The notes: generated by a model from the sequence alone, not told the origin. DNA of 64,000 bases from YC2-FULL-38-9 sp964629635 (GCA_964629635.1 CAZVQS010000001.1:310001-374000); one strand, 5' to 3'; counted from the stretch's first letter, positions 33,801-43,280 are shown. Program-made: numbers and translations.

Positions 33801-35087
33801 ATGAAAACGGTAATACTCGGCGGCGGCTTTGCAGGTCTCGCTGCAGCCTGGGACCTGGCAGGTAAAAACATGGACGTAGTCCTTATCGAAAAGGAAAAAG
33901 AGCTGGGCGGGCTGGCCGGGGGATTCCGTGAGCCGGGATGGGACTGGTCGCTTGAACGCGCCTATCACCATGTATTCGATAATGATGCCGACATCCTCGG
34001 ATTGGCAAAAGAAACCGGGTTTGACGGGTTCTTTTTCAAAAGCCCGAAAACGACTTCTTTGTATGACTTGGGCGGGAATAATTACCGCACATTTCCCGTA
34101 GATACACCGCAGGACTTTTTAAGATTCCCCTTATTGAGCATGCCGGAGAAGTTGAGGGCGGGTGCCGTTGTCGCATTTCTGAAAATGACCCCGTTTCTTC
34201 CGTACTTCCGGCGCCAGACGGCGGAAAAGTTTTTGCGTTTGACCATGGGGGACCGGGTATGGGATGTTATGTGGCAGGAGCTCTTTCGGAAAAAGTTCGG
34301 TAAAAACGCGGGAAATATTCTTGCCTCCTTTATCTGGGCGCGCGTCAAGAAACGGTCAAAAAACCTTGGGTATGTATGGGGAGGATTTCAGGAGTTTGTG
34401 AACTATCTTGCGCAGGCAGACGTCGAGAGGGGAGTCGAACTGATGACAGAAACAGCCGTCGCCGGCCTTGCGAGAAAGGGGAAGACGATCGAGGTGTCCC
34501 TAACGGGAGGAAGAACGATATCCGCCGATGCGGTGATATCGACCCTGCCTACGCCTGTTCTCCTGAAGGTGGGGAGGGGGCTGCTTCCGGAATCGTATGA
34601 AGGCAGGCTTGCCCGTCTGAAATACATGCATGCGGTGAATCTCGTTCTTGAAACGGACCGCCCCGCGATGGGGGATGCCTATTGGATGAGCGTGTGCGAT
34701 CCGAAAGCTCCCATGATGGTGGTTGTCCAGCATACTAACCTAATCGACCCCCATCACTATGGCAACAGGCACATCACTTATATAGCCAATTATGTTGATG
34801 CGGACAGTCCGCTTCTCAAAATGACGGATAAGGAGGTCTACCGGCATTATGTGCCGTATCTTCAACGTCTGGCCGGTGGGAACCTGAATATTTACCGCAG
34901 CCGTGTTTTTAAGGCCGGGTTCGCCCAGCCCCTGTTTGACCGGGATTTTCCCCATAATAAACCCGACCTTGTAACACCCGTTGAGAACTTCTTTATCGCT
35001 AACCTCGACATGACTTATCCTTACGACCGGGGCACTAACTATGCGGTAAAAGTCGGACGGGAAGCAGCCGCGCTTGTCAAGCCTTGA
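33801..35087 (+). CDS. FAD-dependent amine oxidase / protoporphyrinogen oxidase-like protein
   Basis: This 428-residue protein has the dinucleotide-binding GGGFAGLAAAWDL, EKEKELGGLAGGF, and the closing FFIANLDMTYPYDRGTNYAVKVGREAA segment that completes the FAD site. The family includes phytoene desaturase-like and UDP-galactopyranose-mutase-like enzymes. The substrate cannot be named. Confidence 0.75.
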   Translation: MKTVILGGGFAGLAAAWDLAGKNMDVVLIEKEKELGGLAGGFREPGWDWSLERAYHHVFDNDADILGLAKETGFDGFFFKSPKTTSLYDLGGNNYRTFPVDTPQDFLRFPLLSMPEKLRAGAVVAFLKMTPFLPYFRRQTAEKFLRLTMGDRVWDVMWQELFRKKFGKNAGNILASFIWARVKKRSKNLGYVWGGFQEFVNYLAQADVERGVELMTETAVAGLARKGKTIEVSLTGGRTISADAVISTLPTPVLLKVGRGLLPESYEGRLARLKYMHAVNLVLETDRPAMGDAYWMSVCDPKAPMMVVVQHTNLIDPHHYGNRHITYIANYVDADSPLLKMTDKEVYRHYVPYLQRLAGGNLNIYRSRVFKAGFAQPLFDRDFPHNKPDLVTPVENFFIANLDMTYPYDRGTNYAVKVGREAAALVKP

Positions 35088-35117
35088 CATGAACCCGGAC
35101 AGATGTATCATTAGAGT

Positions 35118-35858
35118 ATGAAAAAAACCGCGCTCACCACCATAACCATAATGGCAGTCATTATCGCTGCTCTTGGAATCATCCGTCTCCTGAATATTTC
35201 CTATCCCGTTTTTATTACGACGACCGCGAAATCCTCCGAGCTTGCCGTAGTGGGGGAGGGAAAGGTGGATGTGGTGCCGGATGTCGCCTACGTGGATGCG
35301 GGTGTTGCGGTGAACAATGCAAAAACGGTGAACGAGGCACAAGCCACCATTAATAAGGTGAACAATGACGTTGTTGCGGCGCTTGCGAAACTCAACGTTG
35401 CCAAGGGGGACGTCAAAACCTCCAACTATTCGATCTACCCCAATTATTCCTACCAGGATAACATATCCCGCATCGACGGGTACAACGGAAACGCGACGAT
35501 TACGGTGAAAGTACGCAACACCGGGCTGGTGGCAAAAGTGATCGAGGAGGCGACCAAGGTGGGTGCAAACCAGGTGAGCGGCGTGCGGTTTACCGTTGAA
35601 AAACCGGAGACATACCGTGAAGCCGCGCGCGCCAAAGCTATTGAAAACGCGCGTCAGCAGGCTGAAAAGATCGCGAAATCCCTGGGGATAAAGCTCGGCA
35701 AAGTGGTAAACGTGGTCGAGACGACGCCCGGATCGTATGCGTCGACGGCTATGCGCGATATGGCGCTTGGAGGCGCTGGCGGGGGAGGATCCCCGGATCT
35801 TGAGGCGGGAAGCCAGACCATAACCTCAGTCGTCACGCTCTACTTCGAAAAACGGTAA
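35118..35858 (+). CDS. SIMPL-domain (DUF541) protein, anchored
   Basis: This 246-residue protein has an N-terminal hydrophobic segment and then the SIMPL pattern: VVGEGKVDVVPDVAYVDAGV, SNYSIYPNYSYQD, and ARAKAIENARQQAEKIAKSLG. The exact function of the family is uncertain. TATCAT (35106-35111) ends 6 nt before the start. Confidence 0.85.
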   Translation: MKKTALTTITIMAVIIAALGIIRLLNISYPVFITTTAKSSELAVVGEGKVDVVPDVAYVDAGVAVNNAKTVNEAQATINKVNNDVVAALAKLNVAKGDVKTSNYSIYPNYSYQDNISRIDGYNGNATITVKVRNTGLVAKVIEEATKVGANQVSGVRFTVEKPETYREAARAKAIENARQQAEKIAKSLGIKLGKVVNVVETTPGSYASTAMRDMALGGAGGGGSPDLEAGSQTITSVVTLYFEKR

Positions 35859-35906
35859 TGCAGCAAACCCGTTTCTGGTACAATGGGAGCACTTGCGGTC
35901 TTGAAT

Positions 35907-35980
35907 CGGAGCGTAGTTCAGATGGCTAGAACGTGCGCTTTGGGAGCGCAAGGTCGCCGGTTCAAGTCCGGCCGCTCCGA
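35907..35980 (+). tRNA. tRNA-Pro (anticodon TGG)
   Basis: The cloverleaf has acceptor CGGAGCG/CGCTCCG, anticodon stem TGCGC/GCGCA with loop TTTGGGA, and T-arm GCCGG-TTCAAGT-CCGGC. The anticodon TGG reads CCA. TACAAT at 35878-35883 could be its -10. Confidence 0.93.
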
Positions 35981-35990
35981 CTTTATTCGT

Positions 35991-37154
35991 ATGCGTATTC
36001 CTCTTATTCTTCTCAACACGCTCCATATATTCAATGACGGCTATCAGGCAAGTTTTCTCCTACTCCTCCCGTTTATCGCAAAAAACCTCGGGATCAGTCT
36101 TACCCAGATTGGGAGCCTCGGGTCTTTTTTCTATCTCTTTGAGACTGTACTGTCCCTGCCGGTCGGGTATCTGGGGGAAAGGGTAAACGGATTTAAAATA
36201 GTTCTGTTTTCAACTTTCCTTGTCGGCCTGAGTTTTTTTGGGATCACGTTTATTTCCGATTACCCCCAACTAATGCTTTTTTACGTCCTGGCCGGTATCG
36301 GTTTTGCCCTGTTCCATCCGATGGCGTTTGCGCTTGTAGCCTCATGGACCAGTAAGGGCAGCAGGGGAAAAAGCATGGGCGACTTCACGGCGGTCGGCGA
36401 CCTCGGGAGGATTGGTATGTCGGCCGTAATGACGTATGTCGCGGTGTTTGTCGGATGGAGAAGGACCTCGCTCTATTATGCCGCTGCCGTTTTCCTCTTG
36501 TTTGCGGTTCTGGCACTGTTTTTGAGGCGGGTGCGAACGGCGATTTCCCGCAGCCACGGGTTCGGGGAACGGGTTGCGGTTGTCACGCTTCTCAAAAACC
36601 GGAGATTTATATATGCGTGTCTCACCGCCCTTCTTGACTCAGCTTCCTCTTCATCCCTATTCATATTCCTCCCCTTCCTGCTTATGGAAAAGGGGATAAA
36701 TCCCACAATCCTCGGTTCCTTTACCGCAGCTTATTTCCTGGGTAACTTTTTCGGCAAATCGGTTATCGGTCGGCTGACGGACCGTATTGGAAGCGTGAAA
36801 ACATTCATCCTATCGGAGATCTTCATGGGGGTTTTCATACTCCTTCTCACTGGTACATCCTCTCTGGTATATATTGTCATATTTTCCGTGTTCCTTGGAT
36901 TCCTCACGAAGGGAACGGTGCCCGCGCGGGCCACCATGGCGATTGAGGCGGTTGAACATCACGGCAGGTTTGAAAAGGCGGTTGCGGTGCTTGGGCTTAT
37001 TGCAAGTATAGGCACGGCCGGCGCCCCTTATCTCTACGGGAGGGTTGCGGACAGGTACGGTATAACGGTCAGTTTCTACTGCGCCGCCGCCATCGCCCTA
37101 CTTGCTATTGTTCCCGCGGTTCTATTTAGATACACGCCACACCCGAAGAAGTGA
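35991..37154 (+). CDS. MFS transporter
   Basis: This 387-residue protein has about twelve membrane segments and the MFS loop LTDRIGSVKTF between halves. It starts at MRIPLILLNTLHIF, just after the tRNA; a longer frame would read through the tRNA and is rejected. Its GTGA end overlaps the next gene's start. Confidence 0.85.
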   Translation: MRIPLILLNTLHIFNDGYQASFLLLLPFIAKNLGISLTQIGSLGSFFYLFETVLSLPVGYLGERVNGFKIVLFSTFLVGLSFFGITFISDYPQLMLFYVLAGIGFALFHPMAFALVASWTSKGSRGKSMGDFTAVGDLGRIGMSAVMTYVAVFVGWRRTSLYYAAAVFLLFAVLALFLRRVRTAISRSHGFGERVAVVTLLKNRRFIYACLTALLDSASSSSLFIFLPFLLMEKGINPTILGSFTAAYFLGNFFGKSVIGRLTDRIGSVKTFILSEIFMGVFILLLTGTSSLVYIVIFSVFLGFLTKGTVPARATMAIEAVEHHGRFEKAVAVLGLIASIGTAGAPYLYGRVADRYGITVSFYCAAAIALLAIVPAVLFRYTPHPKK

Positions 37155-38560
37155 AAAAATACCTACCTATCATTATTGCCTGCGCTTTGTTTTGTCTGAA
37201 GGGGGTGATTGTCCTTGATCCGGACTTCGGCTGGCATTTGAAAAACGGGGAGTATATCCTCAAATATGGCATTCCCCGCACCGACCCCTTTTCCTATACG
37301 ATGCCAGATTATCCGGTTATCAGCCATGAATACGCGGTTGATGCGGCAAGCGCTCTTTTCTATCGCTCGGCGGGTATGTACGGATTGGCTCTGGTATACG
37401 CGGTGCTTGCCCTTATTCCCCTCGCCTCATACCTGAAAGACCGGAAAACGCTTCCCTTTGCCGCCCTTTGCTCCGTTGCAGTGCTTTCATTTGCCGGCGT
37501 TCGGCCGCAGGTTATCACCTGGGTTTTTGTATGGTGGTTTTTTATGGTTCTGCGCAGAAAAAAAGTCGGGGTGCGCGACATGGCGATTCTTATCGTGTCC
37601 CAGGCGTTGTGGGCAAACCTGCACGGGGGGTTTTTCCTCGGGGTGGTTCTCGCCTGGCTTTACGCGGTACTGCGTGTGCGACAGGGGAAAGGTGCAGTAG
37701 CGCCGGTGGTGTTTGCCGGCCTGGTTTTTGGAGCGACGTTCCTGAATCCGTATGGAGGGGGTATGTGGAGGGAGATATGGACCTCCCTTTCCGATCCCTA
37801 CCTGCGCTGGTCGGTCCAGGAATGGCTTCCGGCGTTTGCGTTTCTGGATCTTGCCTTCTGGCTGTATACGGGTTTGAGCCTCGGATTTTTCCTCAAGTAC
37901 CGGAAACATTCGGGTGCGTTTGAGCAGCTTGCATACTTGTTGTTTTTCCTTCTCGCCATGATGAGTATGCGGAATATCCCGCTCTGGATTATCATATCCC
38001 TGCCGCTGCTGCGCACGGGGATCGCCTCGTTTCTCCGGGAGATACCGCAAAGCGAAAGCGCGGCGAAAGGTCTTGCGTTTTTCACGAAGATCCTTGTTTT
38101 GGTGTGTCTTGCGGCGGTTGCGGTTCAGATGACAGTCAACACGCTCAGCATAATCCCGTTTCTGCGCGGAGAGGTGTACCCTGCGCAGGCGGTCCGGTTT
38201 ATCAGGAACCATGTTCCGCAGGGCAATCTCCTTGCCGAATACGGTTGGGGCGGTTATCTTATCTGGCAGCTTCCCGGACGGAAGGTGTTCATAGACGGCA
38301 GGATGCCCAGCTGGCGGCGGGAGCGGGGGAATCCTCTCTACAGCGACTACGCATTCAGGGACTATTCCGCGGTGCTTGAGGAAAAAGCAGGGTACCGGTC
38401 AATCCTTGAAAAATTCCGCGTGACGCATCTTCTTCTCCAGAAAGAAAAGAAAGCGCGCTACCGGTTCCTGTCCTGGCCAAAGAAAAAGGACAGATATGCA
38501 GGCATGAAAAAAATCTACGAGGACGATATCTGCGTGCTTTATGAAACCGGCGTCCGCTGA
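37151..38560 (+). CDS. Polytopic membrane protein, GT-C glycosyltransferase-like
   Basis: This 469-residue protein starts with GTG overlapping the previous stop. LDPDFGWHLKNGEYILKYGIPRTDPFSY at the first loop resembles the acidic loop of GT-C transferases, and multiple membrane segments follow, with a soluble C-terminal part. It may transfer a lipid-linked sugar; this is inference. Confidence 0.55.
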   Translation: MKKYLPIIIACALFCLKGVIVLDPDFGWHLKNGEYILKYGIPRTDPFSYTMPDYPVISHEYAVDAASALFYRSAGMYGLALVYAVLALIPLASYLKDRKTLPFAALCSVAVLSFAGVRPQVITWVFVWWFFMVLRRKKVGVRDMAILIVSQALWANLHGGFFLGVVLAWLYAVLRVRQGKGAVAPVVFAGLVFGATFLNPYGGGMWREIWTSLSDPYLRWSVQEWLPAFAFLDLAFWLYTGLSLGFFLKYRKHSGAFEQLAYLLFFLLAMMSMRNIPLWIIISLPLLRTGIASFLREIPQSESAAKGLAFFTKILVLVCLAAVAVQMTVNTLSIIPFLRGEVYPAQAVRFIRNHVPQGNLLAEYGWGGYLIWQLPGRKVFIDGRMPSWRRERGNPLYSDYAFRDYSAVLEEKAGYRSILEKFRVTHLLLQKEKKARYRFLSWPKKKDRYAGMKKIYEDDICVLYETGVR

Positions 38561-38562
38561 GC

Positions 38563-39168
38563 TTACAGGACGGGTATTCCGCCGAAATCGGTTTTTCTCA
38601 CCTCTTTGTAGTTCGGGTTCTTTTTGAGGTGGGGAACTCCCTCATGCTCAACGACATAGTAGGCAAACCCCTTGACGCGGCGCACGAGTTCATAGTCCGC
38701 GTGTCCGGGCAGGCTTACCGGGTCCCGTTCCTCAAAGTCGACCGGGCTGTCGTCCGCGGTTACAAAAAAGGTCGTACCGGTATTGACTACCAGATGGCCG
38801 TACCCTTCAGGCATATACGCCGTGTCGCCCGCTTTCACTTTCAGGGCTTTAAAATCCTCAACCGTATCCGGGATCATGGTTCCGTTTGCATCGACCGCGA
38901 GTTTCTGGAGCAGGGCAACCCCTTCCCCGTGCAGTATCCAGTAGGTTTCGTCAAGTTTTCCCACATGGTAGTGCCCGTATGCCTTGATGTATTCGCCGCC
39001 AATGGTACCGGGTTCCCAGATGGTGATATTCCTCTGGTTGGAGCCGCCGCGGATCATGTAGTAATGGATTGCGGGTCCGGGAGCGTCCGGAGCGAGAAGC
39101 ACTTCTTTCATTTTTTCATGGGTTCGGGAAGCGTAATGTTTGGGGACGAACGAGAAGTCGATATTCAT
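38563..39168 (-). CDS. Glucose-6-phosphate isomerase, cupin (archaeal) type
   Basis: This 201-residue protein has the cupin GPI pattern: YGHYHVGKLDETYWILHGEGVALLQ with metal-binding His/Glu and AYMPEGYGHLVVNTG with the last His. This type is widespread in archaea and is much shorter than the usual bacterial 450-550 residue GPI. It interconverts glucose and fructose 6-phosphate. It is next to a ManA-like gene on the same strand. Confidence 0.9.
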   Translation of the reverse strand: MNIDFSFVPKHYASRTHEKMKEVLLAPDAPGPAIHYYMIRGGSNQRNITIWEPGTIGGEYIKAYGHYHVGKLDETYWILHGEGVALLQKLAVDANGTMIPDTVEDFKALKVKAGDTAYMPEGYGHLVVNTGTTFFVTADDSPVDFEERDPVSLPGHADYELVRRVKGFAYYVVEHEGVPHLKKNPNYKEVRKTDFGGIPVL

Positions 39169-39200
39169 GTTTGATAACTAAATTAATAATGATTAAACCG

Positions 39201-40349
39201 TCACTTGATAAAGGTTTTCAATATAGCGGCCGATTGTTGCAATGGGGTAAGGGAGTAGGTTTTGACCCTATACGGAATAAAGCACGAATGGCCTTTTCCG
39301 ACCTCAACCGTATGGTCGGCGGTTTCAATCTCCACCGCCCCGTCAACCACGAAAAGATGCGCAAACGACGTGCTGTTTTCCATGATGGTTTCTTTTGAAA
39401 CGGAGACCAGGTCCATGGAATAGTAGGGGGTAGAAAGAAGCGATGAGCCGGTCCGTTTTTGCATGGCAAGGGAGAGGTCGTTGCTTTCCGGCTTCGTATC
39501 GAGGTATTTGAAATAATCCTCGACGTGTATTTCCCGCACGTCCCCGTTTTGCTGCATTTTCCCCTTATCAAACGACCTGATGGTCGCGTCTTCATCGGAC
39601 ACATCAAGCTGCACCTCGTAGAGGATGTTTCCGAGGGGGAGAGTTGCGGGATCCTCTTCCCACGAGTGGTGAATCCCTCCGCCGCTCAAATCCACAATCG
39701 CATGTTTTTTCACCCGGTGCACATTCACAAATCTGGTCGGGTTCTCGTTCTGGATCGCAGCCTGAAGCTGGGAGACCGCATCTTTATAAGAAAGCTTCCG
39801 GTCTTTGACCAGCGCCGAAAGCTCCCCGGTTTTCCGTTCAATGGCAAGACACGCCTGTTTATATGCGGCAAGGTCCGCATCTTTTTTTACGCCGAAGGTG
39901 ATGATGCCGTCCTCAAGATAGTACCATGATTCCGGCTTTGGTTTCCACCGTTTGTTTTCGTCCTTTTTGCGCACGTGGAGCTGGAACGAATTGCCCAGCG
40001 CCTGGGTGAACTTGATGAGAAGCGGCATGGTTGCCTGTTTTACCGCGGGGCCGAGCGTATTTTTCGGGTCCTCGCTCACGATTTTCTCAAGCTCCACGCA
40101 GTCTTCCTCCGAGGGGATTTGCCCCGTTTTGTTGTAGGCGATGAAATCCTGCTGGAAAAAGGAATCGGACGTGTCGGTTGCAACCGAAAGAAGCGATTTC
40201 CCGTAGAGTTCGTAGCTTTGGCCGATTTTTTTGGCCTTGAGTTCGCTGTCTTCTATGTTCTTGAACTGCGCAATATAGGAACCGCCCCACGTCTGCTGCT
40301 CAACCAGCTTGGAAAGGATGAGGTAAGGTCTTTTGGTCGGTATTCCCAT
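39201..40349 (-). CDS. Mannose-6-phosphate isomerase-like protein (class I)
   Basis: This 382-residue protein resembles ManA: KLVEQQTWGGSYIAQF, IGQSYELYGKSLL, MPLLIKFTQALGNSFQLHVRK, KPESWYYLEDGIITFG, and a C-terminal cupin HSCFIPYRVKTYSL. The metal-binding motifs are diverged; QLHVRK has one His where HP is usual. It would connect fructose and mannose 6-phosphates for glycan synthesis, next to GPI. Confidence 0.7.
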   Translation of the reverse strand: MGIPTKRPYLILSKLVEQQTWGGSYIAQFKNIEDSELKAKKIGQSYELYGKSLLSVATDTSDSFFQQDFIAYNKTGQIPSEEDCVELEKIVSEDPKNTLGPAVKQATMPLLIKFTQALGNSFQLHVRKKDENKRWKPKPESWYYLEDGIITFGVKKDADLAAYKQACLAIERKTGELSALVKDRKLSYKDAVSQLQAAIQNENPTRFVNVHRVKKHAIVDLSGGGIHHSWEEDPATLPLGNILYEVQLDVSDEDATIRSFDKGKMQQNGDVREIHVEDYFKYLDTKPESNDLSLAMQKRTGSSLLSTPYYSMDLVSVSKETIMENSTSFAHLFVVDGAVEIETADHTVEVGKGHSCFIPYRVKTYSLTPLQQSAAILKTFIK

Positions 40350-40379
40350 AGGGTTTAAATATACTATATAAAAATCATG

Positions 40380-40385
40380 TATAAT
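40380..40385 (+). promoter_or_regulatory. -10 box of the UbiA-family gene
   Basis: TATAAT lies directly after the ATG at 40377 and 6 nt before GTG at 40392. The GTG is therefore the likely start, and the ATG falls inside the promoter. Confidence 0.5.
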
Positions 40386-40391
40386 ACAAGA

Positions 40392-41318
40392 GTGGAAAAA
40401 CAGCGCTCACGAGCATTTGTTTATCTCAAGGCCCTGCGCGCGAGCCAATGGATGAAGAATTTCATCGTTTTCACGGCTATCATTTTTTCCGGAAAACTCT
40501 TCGATCTGGCGTTGTTTTTTCAGGCCCTCATCGCGTTTTTCATCTACTGCCTCCTTTCCTCCACGTCCTACCTCCTTAACGACATCATCGACTATCCCTA
40601 TGACATCAAGCACCCGGTAAAGCGGAACCGGCCGATCGCGTCCGGACAGATCAGCATCCAGCACGCGACATTCCTCGTTTTCATTCTCACGATCATATCG
40701 CTTCTCATATCACTTTTCGTTTCCGTACCCTTTTTCTTTCTCGCGCTCCTTTTTATTTTGCTTCACTTCTTCTATTCCCTGTACCTTAAGAAATTCCCCA
40801 CGGTGGACATTTTTTCCATCTCGTTTTCCTTCATGATCCGGGCGATAGCGGGCGAGGTTGTGACGGGATACCACATACCGATCTGGCTTCTTCTCACCAT
40901 ATTTTTCATATCCCTTTTCATGGCAACGATCAAGCGTCACTCCGAGCTCCTGGCGCACGGGAAGGAAACCAGAGAGTCCCTTTACCGCTACAAGGAGCAT
41001 TTCCTTGATTTCCTTACCAACACGTTCGCCACCTCAACGATCATTGCCTATGCGACGTATACCTATGTGGAACCGATACCGCAGGTGAAGACCGTACTGT
41101 CAAGCTTCACCAATTCCCTTTTTCCGGAGCTTGAAATCCGCAAATGGATGATGATTACAGTGCCTCTGGTCGTATACGGGGTTGCCCGCTATGCGCAGCT
41201 TCTCTATGAGCGGGACGAGGGGGAGCGGCCGGAAAAGATCATCACCCAGGACAAGCCGCTGGTTGTGACCATCATACTCTGGGTGGTCATCATCATCATG
41301 CTCATCTACATTCTGTAG
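40392..41318 (+). CDS. UbiA-family prenyltransferase (decaprenyl-phosphate phosphoribosyltransferase-like)
   Basis: This 308-residue membrane protein has LLNDIIDYPYDIKHPVKRNRPIASG, the NDxxDxxxD motif for a prenyl diphosphate/Mg site, and a second loop with MATIKRHSELLAHG. The pattern fits the decaprenyl-phosphate phosphoribosyltransferase-like branch that makes decaprenylphosphoryl ribose for cell-wall arabinans. Product identity is an inference. The start is GTG at 40392. Confidence 0.7.
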   Translation: MEKQRSRAFVYLKALRASQWMKNFIVFTAIIFSGKLFDLALFFQALIAFFIYCLLSSTSYLLNDIIDYPYDIKHPVKRNRPIASGQISIQHATFLVFILTIISLLISLFVSVPFFFLALLFILLHFFYSLYLKKFPTVDIFSISFSFMIRAIAGEVVTGYHIPIWLLLTIFFISLFMATIKRHSELLAHGKETRESLYRYKEHFLDFLTNTFATSTIIAYATYTYVEPIPQVKTVLSSFTNSLFPELEIRKWMMITVPLVVYGVARYAQLLYERDEGERPEKIITQDKPLVVTIILWVVIIIMLIYIL

Positions 41319-41321
41319 CAC

Positions 41322-41351
41322 TTGACAAACCGATCGGAACTTCATTACAAT
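41322..41351 (+). promoter_or_regulatory. Promoter of the first VirB2-like gene
   Basis: A perfect -35 TTGACA (41322-41327) and -10 TACAAT (41346-41351) are 18 nt apart. The -10 overlaps the upstream in-frame ATG at 41350, so the second ATG at 41362 is the likely start. Confidence 0.65.
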
Positions 41352-41361
41352 GAGTATCAAT

Positions 41362-41757
41362 ATGAAAACCTTAAAAGATCTCTCCAATGTTATGAACCGC
41401 GCGTTTTTGGGCGTCGTGTATGCGGCGGCTTCAACGAACGCAAACGTGAACCCCGGCTTCACCATTCCTTCCCTTCCCGACATCATTTCGTTTTTGATCA
41501 AGCTCTTTTTCTTTATCGCAGGACTTGCGGCTCTTATCTTCCTTTTGCTCGGCGCCTTCTCATGGGTGACTTCATCCGGCGACAAGGAAGCGGTTAAGAA
41601 AGCGCAGGACAAAATCCAGGCGGCGGTTGTCGGCTTGGTTGTCATCGTGCTTGTTCTGGCCATCATGGTTACGCTTGAGCAGTTCGTATTCAACCAGAAA
41701 TTCTGTCTCGGAATTTCGTGCCCGGTTAACTTCAACCAGTACAAGTTGATACAGTAA
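41362..41757 (+). CDS. TrbC/VirB2-like pilin protein
   Basis: This 131-residue protein has two hydrophobic segments (FLIKLFFFIAGLAALIFLLLGAF and AVVGLVVIVLVLAIMVTL) separated by a charged turn, the VirB2/TrbC pattern. Such proteins form conjugative or type IV pili. It is followed after 16 bp by a second copy-like gene. Confidence 0.7.
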   Translation: MKTLKDLSNVMNRAFLGVVYAAASTNANVNPGFTIPSLPDIISFLIKLFFFIAGLAALIFLLLGAFSWVTSSGDKEAVKKAQDKIQAAVVGLVVIVLVLAIMVTLEQFVFNQKFCLGISCPVNFNQYKLIQ

Positions 41758-41773
41758 GTTCAAGACGCCATTT

Positions 41774-42145
41774 ATGCTTCCCCTCTATTTGTTTGCGGTC
41801 CAGGCGCAGGTTAAGAACTGGAACGAGGACCTGGGTGGCGGCAGGGGGAGCTGCATGGTCGACGGAGTCCCCACCCTTGCCTGTTTCGAAATCGTATTCG
41901 GCAACATACTGTTCATGGCGTCAAGCCTTATCGTCCTCGTGCTTTTCATCATGTTCGTCGTGGGGTCTTTCAACTACATCACCTCCCTCGGCAATCCGGA
42001 GAAAATAAAGAAAGCGCAGGGGACATTGAAATACGCGCTGTACGGCTTCATCGTGTTCGTGTGCTCGTTTCTTATTCTCAACATCATCGACATCCTGTTC
42101 CTGGGAGGGCAGGGAAAGCTTTTCAACTTCACGATCGGAGAATAA
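41774..42145 (+). CDS. Second TrbC/VirB2-like pilin protein
   Basis: This 123-residue protein has two membrane segments and NYITSLGNPEKIKKAQGTLKYALYG, like the turn of the previous gene (SWVTSSGDKEAVKKAQDKIQAAVVG). The pair looks like a duplication. It would work with a conjugation-type ATPase such as that at 24964. Confidence 0.7.
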   Translation: MLPLYLFAVQAQVKNWNEDLGGGRGSCMVDGVPTLACFEIVFGNILFMASSLIVLVLFIMFVVGSFNYITSLGNPEKIKKAQGTLKYALYGFIVFVCSFLILNIIDILFLGGQGKLFNFTIGE

Positions 42146-42147
42146 AA

Positions 42148-42303
42148 CTACTTGGCGCTTGCGGGGCTCGTGAATATCACCTTTACCCCTTTGCTTTCCG
42201 GAATGGGGGAAACAATACGGTTTGAATCCTGCACAAAACTGAGGATGGTAAACATGAGGAGCGCGACACCCATGCCGATTAGTATGATACCGACTGCCTT
42301 CAT
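42148..42303 (-). CDS. Small single-pass membrane protein
   Basis: This 51-residue protein begins with a hydrophobic helix (AVGIILIGMGVALLMFTILSF) and has a short polar tail. I do not recognise it. It lies 2 bp from the pilin-like gene (tail-to-tail) and 4 bp after the glycosyltransferase gene, in that transcript. Confidence 0.5.
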   Translation of the reverse strand: MKAVGIILIGMGVALLMFTILSFVQDSNRIVSPIPESKGVKVIFTSPASAK

Positions 42304-42307
42304 AGGA

Positions 42308-43240
42308 TTATAGGTTCACTTTTTCCTCGATCAGGTACTGCGGACGCTTCTGCACTTCAAGGTATATCTTGCTGATGTATTCGCCGATGATGCCGATGGT
42401 CATGAGCTGCACGCCCCCCAAAAACATGATGCCGACAAACAACGCTGCCCATCCGGAGACAAGGTGCGAGGGGTTGAATATCTTGCCGACTATTGCGTAT
42501 GCGATGCCGAAAAACCCGATGAGCGCCGCATAAAATCCGAGGTATGATGCAAGCCGAAGCGGTTTGATGGAGAAGGTGGTAATGCCTTCAAGCGCGAAGT
42601 TGAGCATTTTGGAGAAGGTGTAGTGCGTTTCCCCGGAGTGGCGTTTTTCCCGTTTGAAGTACACAAATTGCGCCGGGTATCCTCCCCATGCCACCAGGCC
42701 GCGCAGGAACCTGGAGCGCTCGGGCAAATTATTGAGAAAATCAACAATCTCGCGGTCCAGAAGCCGGAAATCGCCCACTTCCTCGGGGATCGGGGTGTCT
42801 GAGAGGAAGTTGATGAATTTGTAGAACATCGCGGCGGTTGTCTTCTTGAAGAAGGAATCAACCTCGCGCGTTTCGCGTTTTGCATAGACGACTTTGGCGC
42901 CCTTTTCCCATTTTTCGATCATTTGGGGGATGATTTCGGGAGGGTCCTGCAGGTCGCTGTCCATGGTGATGACGCATTCGCCCTTGACATGTCTGTATCC
43001 GGCTGAGAGGGCCATCTGATGGCCGAAATTGCGGTAAAAAGATAGGAGTTTGATGTTCTTGTTTTCTCCCGCGAGTCTCCGTACGGTTTCCGCGGTTTTA
43101 TCCTTTGATCCGTCGTCCACAAAGATTATTTCGTATTCGTTTTTTTTGATGACGGGAAGAAGCCGGTCAAGAAGGGGGGTAATGTTTTTTTCCTCGTTAA
43201 AGACGGGGATTATGATCGAAAGCAATTTGGTTGTGGGCAT
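42308..43240 (-). CDS. Family 2 glycosyltransferase with C-terminal membrane segments (GtrB/DPM1-like)
   Basis: This 310-residue protein starts LSIIIPVFNEEKNI and has IFVDDGSKDKT, MDSDLQDPPEII and DFRLLDR, all typical. Two membrane helices near residues 230-285 end the protein. It likely loads a sugar onto a polyprenyl phosphate for surface glycan synthesis. Confidence 0.88.
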   Translation of the reverse strand: MPTTKLLSIIIPVFNEEKNITPLLDRLLPVIKKNEYEIIFVDDGSKDKTAETVRRLAGENKNIKLLSFYRNFGHQMALSAGYRHVKGECVITMDSDLQDPPEIIPQMIEKWEKGAKVVYAKRETREVDSFFKKTTAAMFYKFINFLSDTPIPEEVGDFRLLDREIVDFLNNLPERSRFLRGLVAWGGYPAQFVYFKREKRHSGETHYTFSKMLNFALEGITTFSIKPLRLASYLGFYAALIGFFGIAYAIVGKIFNPSHLVSGWAALFVGIMFLGGVQLMTIGIIGEYISKIYLEVQKRPQYLIEEKVNL

Positions 43241-43280
43241 GTCTTGACAGCGAAAAGCTAATAGCCAAGAACGGAATTGG

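Noticed and set aside
35883..35990. N-terminal extension of the MFS gene
   Set aside because: It reads through a perfect tRNA-Pro gene; the ATG at 35991 gives a normal family start.
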